This document shows positions 63,444-64,000 of a DNA stretch of 64,000 nucleotides, piece after piece. Origin of the DNA: Lederbergia lenta NBRC 16444 (GTDB taxonomy: Bacteria; Bacillota; Bacilli; Bacillales; Bacillaceae_C); NCBI RefSeq assembly GCF_001591545.1, contig NZ_BCVC01000006.1, positions 96,779 to 160,778 on the forward strand. Reading direction: 5' to 3'. Every line of letters begins with the position of its first letter. Position 1 is the first letter of the stretch. Below the pieces are notes generated by a model that searched no databases, was not told the DNA's origin, and saw nothing but the letters and a program-made list of their open reading frames with translations. The position numbers and the translations under genes were made by a program.

Positions 63444-64000
63444 TTGGAAAGGACAAAGCTTACAGGGCGAATCGTTACTCCTGATGATAAGGAATATGAA
63501 CGTGCAAGAATAAATAATAATTTAAGCATCTCAAAATTTCCTAGTAAAATTGTTTTTTGTCAAAAAACAGAAGATATATTAAATGCATTAAGGTGGGCAA
63601 AAGAAAATAAGGTACCTTTTCGATTAAGAAGCGGCAGGCATAGTTATGAAAATTTCTCATTAATCACTGGTGGCTTGGTCATTGATGTTAGTGAAATGAA
63701 CAAGATTTTAATTAACTCCAAGAAGATGACCGCAAAAATTGAAGCAGGAGCTAACTTAGGGAAAGTATATAATAAATTATGGAAATATGGTATGACCATT
63801 CCAGCAGGTACCGAAAGTAGTGTAGGTATAGTTGGTCTTACACTCGGTGGGGGAATTGGTATGTTATCACGGCCATTCGGACTTACTAGTGATAATTTGA
63901 TTGAAATTGAAATGGTAAGTGCAAATGGAGAACTTATTAAAGCAAATAAAAGTGAAAATAGTGATCTATTTTGGGCTTGTTGCGGGGGGGGGGGGGGGGA
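63444..64000 (+). CDS. FAD-binding oxidoreductase, berberine-bridge-enzyme-like (partial, right edge)
   Basis: The first 185 codons of a flavin oxidase of the FAD_binding_4/BBE group. Visible are VFCQKTEDILNALRWAKENKVPFRLRSGRHSYENFS, with the His that carries the 8-alpha FAD bond in SGRHSYEN, then VIDVSEMN, PAGTESSVGIVGLTLGGGIGMLSRPFGLTSDNL and DLFWAC before the Gly-rich loop. Start TTG 63444 with AAAGGGG 8 bases upstream; an ATG at 63439 is in another frame and stops early. The coding sequence runs off the window inside a run of 16 G. Such enzymes oxidise sugars or alkaloid-like alcohols with oxygen. Confidence 0.9.
   Translation, partial: MERTKLTGRIVTPDDKEYERARINNNLSISKFPSKIVFCQKTEDILNALRWAKENKVPFRLRSGRHSYENFSLITGGLVIDVSEMNKILINSKKMTAKIEAGANLGKVYNKLWKYGMTIPAGTESSVGIVGLTLGGGIGMLSRPFGLTSDNLIEIEMVSANGELIKANKSENSDLFWACCGGGGG

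Noticed and set aside
1..64000. CRISPR array, tRNA, rRNA, intact insertion sequence, prophage
   Set aside because: No regularly spaced repeats, cloverleaf sequences, transposase or phage structural genes were seen.

Overview
The window is AT-rich chromosomal DNA from a low-GC, Gram-positive, Bacillaceae-type bacterium. The signs are strong AGGAGG-type ribosome binding sites, frequent TTG and GTG starts, lipobox lipoproteins, class III fructose-1,6-bisphosphatase, YesM/YesN two-component systems, PurR-type boxes, a purine riboswitch and a PerR-type box. No rRNA, tRNA, CRISPR array, intact insertion sequence or prophage was seen. It reads as a metabolic and accessory region dominated by carbohydrate and nucleoside uptake.

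Layout. 1-1164 is a decayed left edge: a small DUF7695-like gene, short fragments and the broken C-terminus of an AraC regulator. 1165-3099 is fbp. A rhamnulokinase N-terminal relic (3308-3420) and a small membrane protein follow. 4595-12777 is a YesM/YesN two-component system driving an LplABC-type sugar importer and a sugar-phosphate isomerase. 12915-15068 is a stand-alone SNF2 helicase. 15160-22046 holds assorted genes: GyrI-like protein, WYL regulator, DUF1835-like protein, saccharopine-dehydrogenase-like enzyme, and a HAAS-domain membrane protein with a lipoprotein.

22147-26686 is a purine salvage locus: an exported MTA/SAH nucleosidase lipoprotein, a divergent PurR-box and guanine-riboswitch control region, two nucleoside hydrolases and a concentrative nucleoside transporter. 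26886-29094 is an ECF41-type sigma factor co-transcribed with an FAD oxidoreductase from a promoter matching the ECF41 consensus exactly. 31064-35652 is a peroxide-defence block: large catalase, AhpF, AhpC and a PerR-like box. 37221-41450 is an SDR/MFS/SDR/SDR cluster with a MarR regulator. 42200-43308 encodes a secreted Ser/Thr-rich protein behind an unusual palindromic leader, then an interrupted small membrane protein.

44074-56303 is the most notable block. It has a membrane-anchored sugar-binding sensor, a LytS-type kinase and a YesN-type regulator, which together resemble the XylFII-LytS/YesN xylose three-component system. These precede a XylF-like binding protein, a ChvE-MmsA-MmsB transporter, a chemoreceptor and a second XylF-like binding protein. 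Sensing, uptake and probably chemotaxis toward one sugar are therefore encoded together. 56471-62955 adds an AraC regulator, a GH31 alpha-xylosidase and another sugar importer, which suggests that alpha-xylosides such as xyloglucan fragments supply the xylose. The right edge enters a berberine-bridge-type FAD oxidase and stops in a run of 16 G.

Two of the three ABC importers have no ATPase gene here and presumably use a shared MsmX-type ATPase. All three binding-protein genes that precede transporter genes are followed by a hairpin. Several genes are visibly broken (AraC tail, rhaB start, a UDG-family gene, the small membrane protein at 43069), so the region shows active gene decay.
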